This document shows, piece after piece, positions 1 through 5,173 of a stretch of DNA of 5,471 nucleotides. Below the pieces are notes generated by a model. The model had not been told where the DNA came from, did not search any database, and worked only from the letters and a program-made list of their open reading frames with translations. The DNA is from Actinomycetota bacterium (lineage in GTDB: Bacteria; Actinomycetota; Acidimicrobiia; Acidimicrobiales; Poriferisodalaceae): contig JAADHX010000189.1 of the NCBI GenBank assembly GCA_013151655.1, forward strand, positions 1-5,471, written 5' to 3'. The translations under genes were made by a program, and so were the position numbers. The stretch's first letter is position 1. Each line of letters opens with the position of its first letter.

Positions 1-1
1 C

Positions 2-394
2 GTCGCGATAGCGAACGATCGGGACCCCGACCACGATGCTGTGCGGGCTGTGCTCGAAGCCCACCAAGGGCCTCTGGTCACAACACCGTTGGTTGTGACC
101 GAGGCCGGTTGGCTAATCCGCAGCCAGCTCGGCATCGTCGCCGAGACGGTCATCTACCGGTCTATCGTCAGCGGAGAGCTCGGTGTCGAGACCCTCACCC
201 TCGACGATTGGGACCGCATCGCAGAACTTGTTCACACCTACAAAGACATCGGTCTCGACGCCGCTGACGCGTCGATCATCGCCATCGCGGAGCGCTTGAA
301 CCAAACCACGATCGCCACGCTCGATGAACGAGATTTCCGGATCGTCCGCCCAGCACACACCGACGCCTTCGAACTCCTCCCCGGACCAGGCTGA
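2..394 (+). CDS. vapC: PIN-domain ribonuclease, VapC-type toxin (5' end outside window)
   Basis: Likely a PIN-domain endoribonuclease, the toxin half of a type II toxin-antitoxin pair that cleaves RNA in the cytoplasm using Mg2+ held by acidic residues. The reading frame is open from base 2, and the residues before the internal GTG at 41 (AIANDRDPDHDAV) match the usual start of a PIN fold just after its first catalytic Asp, so the gene begins upstream of the window and the GTG is not its start. Of 130 visible residues, the acidic set is E34 (in VVTEAGWL), D89 (in LDAADASIIA), and D108 and D111 (in TLDERDF), as expected for the family; only the N-terminal Asp is missing, off the edge. The length is about right for VapC minus a few residues. 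The antitoxin would normally lie just upstream and cannot be seen. Seen: motifs and open frame. Known: PIN family chemistry. Inferred: toxin role; a non-toxin PIN nuclease is possible. Confidence 0.85.
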   Translation, partial: VAIANDRDPDHDAVRAVLEAHQGPLVTTPLVVTEAGWLIRSQLGIVAETVIYRSIVSGELGVETLTLDDWDRIAELVHTYKDIGLDAADASIIAIAERLNQTTIATLDERDFRIVRPAHTDAFELLPGPG

Positions 395-502
395 CCAACA
401 ACCGATTTGTGACCACAGACGAGCGCGCAGCCATGCTGAGCACACCAGAGTGTCCTACCGCGTTCCTAAACACTTGCACCACCAAGTGAGCGACCTCCCC
501 CT

Positions 503-515
503 GAGGGCAACCCTC
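503..515 (+). promoter_or_regulatory. Hairpin enclosing the ribosome binding site of the downstream gene
   Basis: GAGGG (503-507), loop CAA, CCCTC (511-515) is a perfect 5-bp stem ending four bases before the GTG at 519. GAGGG is also the only good Shine-Dalgarno candidate for that GTG. CCTC at 494-497 can alternatively pair with GAGG at 503-506. Either structure would hide the ribosome binding site. The pairing is seen; a regulatory role is inferred. Confidence 0.35.
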
Positions 516-518
516 TCT

Positions 519-965
519 GTGCGGTTTAAGACCTTGCACGAGGATCGCGTCTTTGGGTCATCGCGATGCTGTGTTGAGGGTGTGCTTAGTGTTGGCGATC
601 TACGAGAGAGCTTTCTTTCGCCTACCGACTACTGGCAGATCGACGACTATCAGCGTAGCTGGGCGGAGAATCTTGCCCTGATCCGCCAGCGGGAGAACGG
701 GTACTTCGCGACGGATGTAACGGATCCCCCGAGCGCCGCGTTGCTTATTGTTTGGCCTGTCGTTTGGTCGCGGGGTGTCGCGTACTTGACTCAGAAGTTG
801 GTGTTGCGGAGCAACGCGCGCGTCGAGTTCCACCCTAAGAATCTGCCAGAGTTGATCGACTTTCCCTACCTTGAGCGATCGGTGCCGTACGTCTCGACCT
901 GGGTGCTGTCGGAACTCGATCTGTTGAACGCGTACGTTGGCGGCACCAGTTCACCAGATGACTGA
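519..965 (+). CDS. Hypothetical protein resembling CdiI_4-type immunity proteins
   Basis: A soluble 148-residue protein with no signal peptide or membrane segment. The layout resembles a family of actinobacterial proteins annotated as contact-dependent inhibition immunity proteins of CdiI_4 type: an early 'GDLRESF', then 'YWQIDDYQRSWAENL' (residues 38-52), a 'YFATDV' strand (62-67), a 'VWPVVW' segment (78-83), and a C-terminal 'VSTWVLSELDLL' (125-136) in the position of the family's 'iSeW..plsdl' ending. The match is from memory of the family, not from a search. GTG at 519 is chosen because MRFKTL is a sensible family-like N terminus and GAGGG lies 11 bases upstream; an ATG at 324 in the same frame would overlap the PIN gene by 71 bases and add a composition that looks non-coding. 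No large CdiA-like toxin is visible, so this may be an orphan immunity gene, or the family may do something else. Confidence 0.6.
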   Translation: MRFKTLHEDRVFGSSRCCVEGVLSVGDLRESFLSPTDYWQIDDYQRSWAENLALIRQRENGYFATDVTDPPSAALLIVWPVVWSRGVAYLTQKLVLRSNARVEFHPKNLPELIDFPYLERSVPYVSTWVLSELDLLNAYVGGTSSPDD

Positions 966-1020
966 GCTGGGGCTCAATAGCCTTGCATGTACCAGTACCT
1001 GGTCAGCGCTTCACCTGACC
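963..1020 (+). repeat. Cluster of three short hairpins after the immunity-like gene
   Basis: Three short perfect inverted repeats follow one another: TGAGC/GCTCA (963-976, overlapping the stop codon), ACCAG/CTGGT with a TAC loop (991-1003), and GGTCAG/CTGACC with an 8-base loop (1001-1020). The second and third overlap and exclude each other. There is no U-tract, so they are not a classical intrinsic terminator, though position at the 3' end of a gene facing a convergent one would suit a weak transcription end or mRNA-stabilising structure. Confidence 0.3.
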
Positions 1021-1314
1021 GTTCGCGGAGTGCGACCACATGATCCCGGACACTCTGTTGGACGGAACGACTAACAGAACCTTGTCGACCGGCGTGTTCC
1101 TGGTCTCACGGCCTGGCAACACCCACAACGACACTCGAAGGGTTTGTGTATCCGGGGTGGTCGTGGTTAGTTGTTGGCGGAACGATGTCTCTGCGGCCCA
1201 ACCACCTCCCACCAACCGGAACGATGTCCTGACGGTTAACAGATAGCCTCGGGCGATCGGGCCGCTCGGGGGCACGGCCTCTCCTACCGGCTCGGCTTTG
1301 TTCGCCGGCTCTCG
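966..1314. other. Gene-free stretch between convergent genes, possible IS remnant
   Basis: 349 bases lie between the ends of two convergent genes. Short open frames on both strands have no recognisable motif, domain or convincing ribosome binding site, and their Thr/Arg/Val-rich composition looks like non-coding translation. Besides the hairpins near 963-1020, the notable content is two copies of CGGAACGATGTC at 1178-1189 and 1217-1228, 39 bases apart, each followed by a similar CTG(A)CGG-like tail. The AACGATGTCCTGA string is reminiscent of the ends of actinobacterial IS481-type elements. No transposase is present. No clear terminator was found for the minus-strand operon that ends at 1315. 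Confidence 0.4.
1178..1228. repeat. Direct repeat CGGAACGATGTC, two copies, IS481-end-like
   Basis: Copies at 1178-1189 and 1217-1228 are identical over 12 bases. The flanking bases stay similar when one base is shifted (TCTGCGG against CTGACGG). The motif resembles the AACGATGTCCTGA strings found at IS481-family termini in Actinobacteria; that link is recalled, not searched. A chance repeat or a binding-site pair remains possible. Confidence 0.35.
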
Positions 1315-2616
1315 TTAGGCATTGACCAGCAGAAGCAGGCCAGCGACCGTGTAGGCGATCATCGCCAGAATCATCGCGTATTGACTGCGGAGGGCAGAAT
1401 CGCTGGTTTTGTAGCGTTCGAGCGCCGTGTCGTGAGCCACTATCACGCCGACCAGGTGACCGATGATGATCGCTCCGACCTGCACCCATGCAATGAGCGA
1501 CGTTGAGACTGCCGTGTAGTTCTCGACCCAGGTGTTCGTGCCAAACCAATCGGCACCGTTGCCAAACGGATCTGAGATACGGATGATCAGAGTCTGGCCC
1601 TCAAAGACCAGCAACGAGAAGGTATGGGCTATGCCGTACCCAAACGCGATCGGTATCAGAGACGGGGCAAACGCCGTAGTCGCGTCGATGTACTCGACCC
1701 TGTCGGCAAAACGGGAAGCAAACATGTACACCAGCCCCACTATCGCGATAACCCAGATGAGGCCCACGGTGCTGTAAAGCGTGAGTGTCCACCCGAAGCT
1801 GGAACCAACAACGTCTTGCCACCAACTGCTTCGGCCAAACCCGTCGAAGGTTGCGCCACCCAATACGATCAACACACTGGTAACTGCGCCGCGGGCCATG
1901 ACGACAGTGCTTAGTCCTGTGATTGGCAGCCTGGCTCCTATGGTGTCGTTGCGACGCCATGGAGCCATCGAAGCCACCTTCGAGAACCACCAGCCAAGCC
2001 CGTCGGCCGAGTCTGTCCACGCCACACCAAACCACATCGCAGGCACCACAGCCCAGACGCTGTACACGACGATTAGCCAAGCCAATACCCGTGGCGAAGA
2101 AGCGTCGTGGTACGCCAACTCGAACCATAGAAATGCGAACAGCGCGATCGCAGCCGGTCTGGCGTCGATCTCGACTTCGGGTCTATGAATCCCAAGCCGG
2201 CGACCCGCGAGGTCGGCGGCGCGGCCAAGCATCCGCAAGGGGCTGACATGGCGCCAGACGTCGCCGAATACGAACGACAACATGGGCATCGCGGTCCATA
2301 CGGCCACGAACACGACCCATGGGGCAGGGTTAAGAACTGCGAATCGTGAGCCGGCAAATGCGGCCGCGATTGTGAGGACGTATGCGGCAACCGCAAGTAA
2401 TCTCCCTGCGAGCAACGCCAGGTCGACCACTCGGGTTGGCACCGAACCGATCGAACGAGTCCGCTCGCTAGCCGCGCGCAGCCGCGGTTCGGTCCAAAGC
2501 GCTCCTAGAGCGGCAAACGAAACGATTAGGACCAGCCCTGCGCCCCAGGCCAAAAAGCCCGGATCGACAGGAAGGTCGCCTCTGGCCCCGATCCCGTGGG
2601 CTAGTAGCTCCGACAT
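1315..2616 (-). CDS. Polytopic membrane protein of the 'fenitrothion hydrolase'-like actinobacterial family
   Basis: A 433-residue integral membrane protein with roughly ten hydrophobic segments (for example about 21-41, 64-88, 98-117, 155-170, 177-199, 236-253, 275-300, 317-337, 370-395, 412-432). It starts with 'AHGIGARGDLP' (6-16), a signature I associate with actinobacterial proteins labelled fenitrothion hydrolase; GDVWRHVSP (118-126), ELAYH (166-170) and FDGFG (257-261) fit the same family. Histidines at membrane edges (H7, H123, H170, H331, H387, H395) could bind a metal or a cofactor. The pesticide-hydrolase label comes from database propagation and the native role is unknown. The ATG at 2616 is preferred over a TTG one codon upstream: it overlaps the preceding stop as TGATG and has GAGGTG five bases upstream. 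The stop is TAA at 1315-1317. It is the last gene of a three-gene operon, after a lipoprotein whose exported domain it may partner. Confidence 0.75.
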   Translation of the reverse strand: MSELLAHGIGARGDLPVDPGFLAWGAGLVLIVSFAALGALWTEPRLRAASERTRSIGSVPTRVVDLALLAGRLLAVAAYVLTIAAAFAGSRFAVLNPAPWVVFVAVWTAMPMLSFVFGDVWRHVSPLRMLGRAADLAGRRLGIHRPEVEIDARPAAIALFAFLWFELAYHDASSPRVLAWLIVVYSVWAVVPAMWFGVAWTDSADGLGWWFSKVASMAPWRRNDTIGARLPITGLSTVVMARGAVTSVLIVLGGATFDGFGRSSWWQDVVGSSFGWTLTLYSTVGLIWVIAIVGLVYMFASRFADRVEYIDATTAFAPSLIPIAFGYGIAHTFSLLVFEGQTLIIRISDPFGNGADWFGTNTWVENYTAVSTSLIAWVQVGAIIIGHLVGVIVAHDTALERYKTSDSALRSQYAMILAMIAYTVAGLLLLVNA

Positions 2617-3188
2617 CAAGACACCTCAAATTCGGTAATGCGCTGGCCGCGACCCTCGAGTTCGGCTTCGAACACTCCAGGGATTCTGGCCTCGAAAACC
2701 ATTACCGCTGGCTCGCCGGCGATGAGAGTTAGGAATTCGTCGTATCCGTGGAGGTGGACCTGCTCGTCGACATCGGCAGTAATGGTGACTTCGACGATCG
2801 ATCCGAGTTCGACTTCGACCCTTTGGCCCACTCCGCTGACGATGTCGCCGATGATGGTGATTTCGACTACCAGATCGGCCTCAGCTTCGGTTGTGTCGGT
2901 TGTGTCGGTTGTGGTTGTGGTTGTGTCGGCTGTCCCCCCGTCTACTGGGGGTTCGATCGGGATTGTGGTGGGAGGAGTTGTGGTTGCGGTTGCCGCGTCG
3001 GCTGTCCCCCCGTCTACTGGGGGTTCGATCGGGATTGTGGTGGGAGGAGAGATGGTTGCGGTTGCCGCGTCGGCTGGTTCGGTGTCGGATGAGTCGCCGC
3101 AGGCTGCGGCGAGCATGGTGACCGAGGTGATTAGAACGACAAAGATCGCGCGCAGACGCGTCGAACGGCGCGTAGTTACAGGTTTCAT
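2616..3188 (-). CDS. Secreted lipoprotein with cupredoxin-like C-terminal domain
   Basis: A 190-residue lipoprotein. Residues 1-29 form a signal peptide (basic 'TTRRSTRLR', hydrophobic 'AIFVVLITSVTMLAAA'), with the lipid-attachment Cys at 30 in LAAAC followed by GDSS. Residues 31-105 are a Thr/Pro/Asp-rich stalk containing a duplicated 24-residue unit and a TTTTTTDTTDTT run. Residues 106-190 are beta-rich and resemble small cupredoxin-like domains that occur beside the same type of membrane protein in other Actinobacteria. They carry DEQVHLHGYD (141-150) with H145 and H147, and PGVFEAELE (170-178). A typical type 1 copper site (His-Cys-His-Met) is not complete, since the domain has no Cys, so copper binding is only a possibility. 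ATG at 3188 is preceded by GAAGGAAA and starts the signal peptide; the longer frame upstream to 3410 lies over the neighbouring gene. The stop overlaps the next start (TGATG), implying coupled translation. Confidence 0.8.
   Translation of the reverse strand: MKPVTTRRSTRLRAIFVVLITSVTMLAAACGDSSDTEPADAATATISPPTTIPIEPPVDGGTADAATATTTPPTTIPIEPPVDGGTADTTTTTTDTTDTTEAEADLVVEITIIGDIVSGVGQRVEVELGSIVEVTITADVDEQVHLHGYDEFLTLIAGEPAVMVFEARIPGVFEAELEGRGQRITEFEVS
2890..2924 (-). repeat. Low-complexity Thr/Asp-coding run in the lipoprotein stalk
   Basis: On the plus strand the stretch reads as repeats of GGTTGTGTC and GGTTGTG, encoding on the minus strand TTTTTTDTTDTT (residues 89-100). Such short-period DNA is prone to slippage, so stalk length may vary among strains. 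Confidence 0.6.
2925..3076 (-). repeat. 72-bp in-frame tandem duplication in the lipoprotein stalk
   Basis: Copy one is 2925-2996 and copy two 2997-3068, with eight further bases (3069-3076) starting a third. By hand alignment the two copies differ at three adjacent positions (TTG against AGA near 2978-2980 and 3050-3052), so 69 of 72 bases agree. Each copy encodes 24 residues with the core PPTTIPIEPPVDGGTAD, so the frame is kept. Each copy contains CCCCC-GTCTACT-GGGGG (stems at 2935-2939/2947-2951 and 3007-3011/3019-3023), a GC-only hairpin that could promote the duplication. Confidence 0.9.
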
Positions 3189-3238
3189 GAGTTTCCTTCG
3201 AGTTGGTGATTGTTCGGGAGCGGGCCTGTGGCCAGGGG

Positions 3239-3778
3239 TCAGATTCCGAACAGTGAAGGAGGCCCTCTTGACTTGACGTCGCCGTGCACAAGACGCCCAG
3301 CGATGGTTTCCACGGACCAGTGGAGTTGGCCCGAAAAGACATCGGGCCGAAACAGCGCCGCAGCCCCGGCCAGGTGTGCGACAGCACGAGCGGCGCCGTC
3401 GATCGCCCAATACAGCGCGACAGCGACGAGAAGTTGGCTGGCGATGCCAACCATGATCACCGAGGGCATGAGGTGGCCGATGCCACCAGAAGACATTGCG
3501 GCTTCGGTAAGTTCCTGGCTTAGGAACAACCCGACCTGAATCGCCGCCAAATGGCTGAACTTGAGTTCGCGCCGGCTGAGGTTGACCTTGCGTGCCACTC
3601 TGAGAGTCAGCAGCGCTGCGGCTCCAAGGCCGGCCGGGAGCAGAATCTGGGCGACGCTACCCAGATAGTTGTGTGTCCTGCCGAGGGCTACGCCGAGAAC
3701 CGAATAGGTGATGGCGTGACCAATTACGACTCCGGCGGCGCCAAGCAACAAGGTTGCAAGTCGGCGTCGTTCGTTCAT
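3239..3778 (-). CDS. Small four-helix membrane protein, first gene of the minus operon
   Basis: 179 residues with about four hydrophobic segments (roughly 7-30, 38-58, 78-96, 103-138) and a soluble, basic tail. I do not recognise a named family with certainty. The first helix has GHAITY (20-25), resembling a GHxxxY pattern seen in small actinobacterial membrane proteins near the lipoprotein/membrane protein pair that follows here. Polar residues in helices (H21, Q44, Q81, Q88, E89, E92, H102) hint at a ligand or metal role, which is inference. ATG at 3778 is chosen: a GTG ten codons upstream (3808) would place the start inside the divergent promoter region, while ATG has a TATCGT box just upstream that suits a leaderless start, and no good ribosome binding site. 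The stop is at 3239-3241; 50 bases separate it from the lipoprotein start. Confidence 0.7.
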   Translation of the reverse strand: MNERRRLATLLLGAAGVVIGHAITYSVLGVALGRTHNYLGSVAQILLPAGLGAAALLTLRVARKVNLSRRELKFSHLAAIQVGLFLSQELTEAAMSSGGIGHLMPSVIMVGIASQLLVAVALYWAIDGAARAVAHLAGAAALFRPDVFSGQLHWSVETIAGRLVHGDVKSRGPPSLFGI

Positions 3779-3784
3779 ACGGTT

Positions 3785-3790
3785 ACGATA
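3785..3790 (-). promoter_or_regulatory. Candidate -10 box for a leaderless transcript of the minus operon
   Basis: Read on the minus strand the sequence is TATCGT followed by AACCGT and then the ATG at 3778. TANNNT six bases before a start codon with no Shine-Dalgarno sequence is the arrangement of actinobacterial leaderless promoters. No good -35 hexamer is visible. Seen: box and spacing; inferred: leaderless transcription. Confidence 0.4.
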
Positions 3791-3807
3791 CGACTTCCAA
3801 TGCGGCA

Positions 3808-3817
3808 CGACTAGTCG
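3808..3817. promoter_or_regulatory. 10-bp palindrome CGACTAGTCG in the divergent promoter region
   Basis: A perfect self-complementary decamer lying between the divergent start codons at 3778 and 3866. Being placed where both promoters would sit, it is a candidate operator for a dimeric regulator. It is short, has only one copy, and could be chance. Confidence 0.3.
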
Positions 3818-3831
3818 ACTTAGGTCATTAT

Positions 3832-3846
3832 GTTCGTGTTCCGAAC
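3832..3846. promoter_or_regulatory. Inverted repeat GTTCG-TGTTC-CGAAC ahead of the molybdenum hydroxylase operon
   Basis: A perfect 5-bp inverted repeat with a 5-base spacer, ending 19 bases before the GTG at 3866. It could be a regulator site or an mRNA hairpin in the leader. If translation instead began at the ATG at 3830 this would lie in coding sequence. Confidence 0.35.
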
Positions 3847-3865
3847 CGGCATCCTTGGGGGACGC

Positions 3866-4336
3866 GTGGATATATCTGTCACCGTTAATGGCGAACCAAC
3901 ATCACACGACGTCGAAGCTCGACGTTTGCTCGTGCACTACTTGCGAGAAGACGTGGGTCTAACTGGCACCAATATCGGCTGCGACACCTCTTCGTGTGGT
4001 GCCTGCACCGTTCACTTGAACGGCGAATCGGTCAAGTCGTGCACATTGCTGGCAGTACAGGCCGACGGCCAAGACGTGACCACTATCGAAGGTCTGGCAC
4101 CTAGCTCCGACGAGCTTCACCCCATGCAAGAGGCTTTCCGCCAGGAACATGGCCTGCAGTGCGGCTACTGCACTCCAGGCATGGTGATGGCTGCGGTGTC
4201 GCTGCTCGACGAGAACGCCAAGCCAACCGAGCTTGAAGTTCGCCAAGGTCTCGAAGGCAACTTGTGTCGATGCACTGGCTATCACAACATCGTTAAAGCG
4301 GTTTTGGCTGCTAGTGGCCAACCGGTGAAGGACTGA
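3866..4336 (+). CDS. coxS: Molybdenum hydroxylase small subunit, [2Fe-2S] protein (CO dehydrogenase CoxS type)
   Basis: The iron-sulfur subunit of an aerobic CO dehydrogenase/xanthine dehydrogenase-family enzyme. It relays electrons from the molybdenum cofactor of the large subunit to FAD on the medium subunit, in the cytoplasm. In the 156 residues, the N-terminal plant ferredoxin-like cluster uses C39, C44, C47 and C59 (GCDTSSCGAC), and the C-terminal helical domain carries the second cluster with C99, C102, C134 and C136 (QCGYCTPGM, LEGNLCRCTGYHNI). All eight ligands are present and the length is typical. GTG at 3866 is chosen because MDISVTVNGE is the normal family start and GGGGGA lies just upstream; an in-frame ATG at 3830 would add twelve residues (MFVFRTGILGGR) unlike the family. 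It is followed nine bases later by the medium subunit gene, and is divergent from the membrane-protein operon. The substrate cannot be read from this subunit: CO, purines or other carbon compounds are possible. Confidence 0.93.
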   Translation: MDISVTVNGEPTSHDVEARRLLVHYLREDVGLTGTNIGCDTSSCGACTVHLNGESVKSCTLLAVQADGQDVTTIEGLAPSSDELHPMQEAFRQEHGLQCGYCTPGMVMAAVSLLDENAKPTELEVRQGLEGNLCRCTGYHNIVKAVLAASGQPVKD

Positions 4337-4345
4337 GGGCAAGCC

Positions 4346-5173
4346 ATGATTCCAGCAGCGTTCGATTATCACCGAGCCACCTCGGCCGAAGACGCAATCG
4401 CTCAGCTTGCTGAGCACGGCGACGAAGCCAAGCTCATGGCCGGCGGACACTCTCTTGTTCCGATGATGAAGCTTCGGCTTGCGGTTCCTACTGTCGTGGT
4501 CGACATCGGCAGAGTCACCGAGCTCAGCTACATCCGCGAAGACGGCGAGCAAATAGCCATCGGTGCTCTCACGACGCACCACATGCTCGAGAACAGTGAC
4601 CTTCTCGCCGATCAGTGCCCTCTCCTTGGTGCGGTGGCCAAAGTTGTTGGCGATCCCCAGGTTCGCCATCGGGGAACACTCGGCGGAACCCTCGCCCATA
4701 GCGATCCAGCTTCGGATCTTCCGGCAGCCGTGCTTGCCCTCGGCGGAACCCTCGTAGCCCAAGGCCCGAACGGCACTCGCGAGATTGCCGCGTCGTCGTT
4801 TTTCACAGGGTATTTCGAGTCCGAACTTGCCGACGACGAGATGCTCACCGAGATTCGTGTCCCGAAGTGCCCCAACGCCGGCTGGAACTATCAGAAGTTC
4901 AACCGCAGGGCCCAGGACTGGGCCATTGTTGGAGTTGCAGCGGTCGTTGGCGACGGCATCACCGGTGTTGGCCTAGTCAACATGGGGTCGGTTCCGGTGT
5001 TGGCAACGCCCGTCATCGATGCGCTTGCCGACGGTGCATCTGCTGCCGATGCCGCGTCAGTGGCCGCAAATGAAACCGAGGCTCCTGCCGATCTCAATGC
5101 CTCGCCAGACTACCGACGGCACCTCGCCAGAGTGCTCACCGAACGGGCGCTTGTCGCTTCGGGCGTGGCCTGA
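4346..5173 (+). CDS. coxM: Molybdenum hydroxylase medium subunit, FAD-binding (CO dehydrogenase CoxM type)
   Basis: The flavoprotein subunit that accepts electrons from the small subunit's clusters and passes them to an acceptor such as the respiratory chain. Its 275 residues have the family's order: an FAD-binding N-terminal domain beginning FDYHRATSAEDA, the pyrophosphate-binding loop AGGHSLVPMMKLRL (32-45), and the second FAD motif TLGGTLAHSDPASDLPA (111-127). A C-terminal CO dehydrogenase flavoprotein domain follows, with 'YQKFNRRAQDWAIVGVAA' near 183-200. The length is slightly short of the usual 280-290. ATG at 4346 has GAGGG six bases upstream, within the stop region of the small-subunit gene. 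Its stop TGA abuts the GTG of the next gene with no gap, so this is one operon. The pairing with a MoxR-type ATPase favours a CO dehydrogenase-type cluster over a purine-degrading xanthine dehydrogenase, but a CO substrate is not shown. Confidence 0.92.
   Translation: MIPAAFDYHRATSAEDAIAQLAEHGDEAKLMAGGHSLVPMMKLRLAVPTVVVDIGRVTELSYIREDGEQIAIGALTTHHMLENSDLLADQCPLLGAVAKVVGDPQVRHRGTLGGTLAHSDPASDLPAAVLALGGTLVAQGPNGTREIAASSFFTGYFESELADDEMLTEIRVPKCPNAGWNYQKFNRRAQDWAIVGVAAVVGDGITGVGLVNMGSVPVLATPVIDALADGASAADAASVAANETEAPADLNASPDYRRHLARVLTERALVASGVA

Noticed and set aside
1003..1275. A 90-codon open frame on the minus strand and a 68-codon one on the plus strand over the same bases.
   Set aside because: Neither has a recognisable motif, convincing ribosome binding site or protein-like composition, and they overlap each other in a repeat-bearing intergenic stretch.
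1261..1314. Possible intrinsic terminator after the minus operon (CGGC/GCCG near 1292-1308 and GCCGT/GCGGC near 1261-1278).
   Set aside because: Stems are only four or five bases and no U-tract follows on the minus strand.
2925..3076. Tandem repeats considered as a CRISPR array.
   Set aside because: There are only two directly abutting units without spacers, and they are in frame within a lipoprotein gene.
2638..3276. A 212-codon plus-strand open frame and other long frames over the lipoprotein gene.
   Set aside because: They are antisense or out-of-frame readings of the repetitive Thr/Pro-rich stalk; the minus-strand frame has a signal peptide, lipobox and ribosome binding site.
4679..4754. 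Identical 16-base repeat CTCGGCGGAACCCTCG at 4679-4694 and 4739-4754, exactly 60 bases apart.
   Set aside because: Both copies encode LGGTL in frame inside the medium subunit; the first is part of a required FAD motif and the rest of the 60 bases is not repeated, so convergent codon choice explains it.
3959..4762. A 267-codon minus-strand open frame opposite the small and medium subunit genes.
   Set aside because: The plus strand encodes unmistakable [2Fe-2S] and FAD-binding motifs here; the antisense frame is long only because of codon bias.
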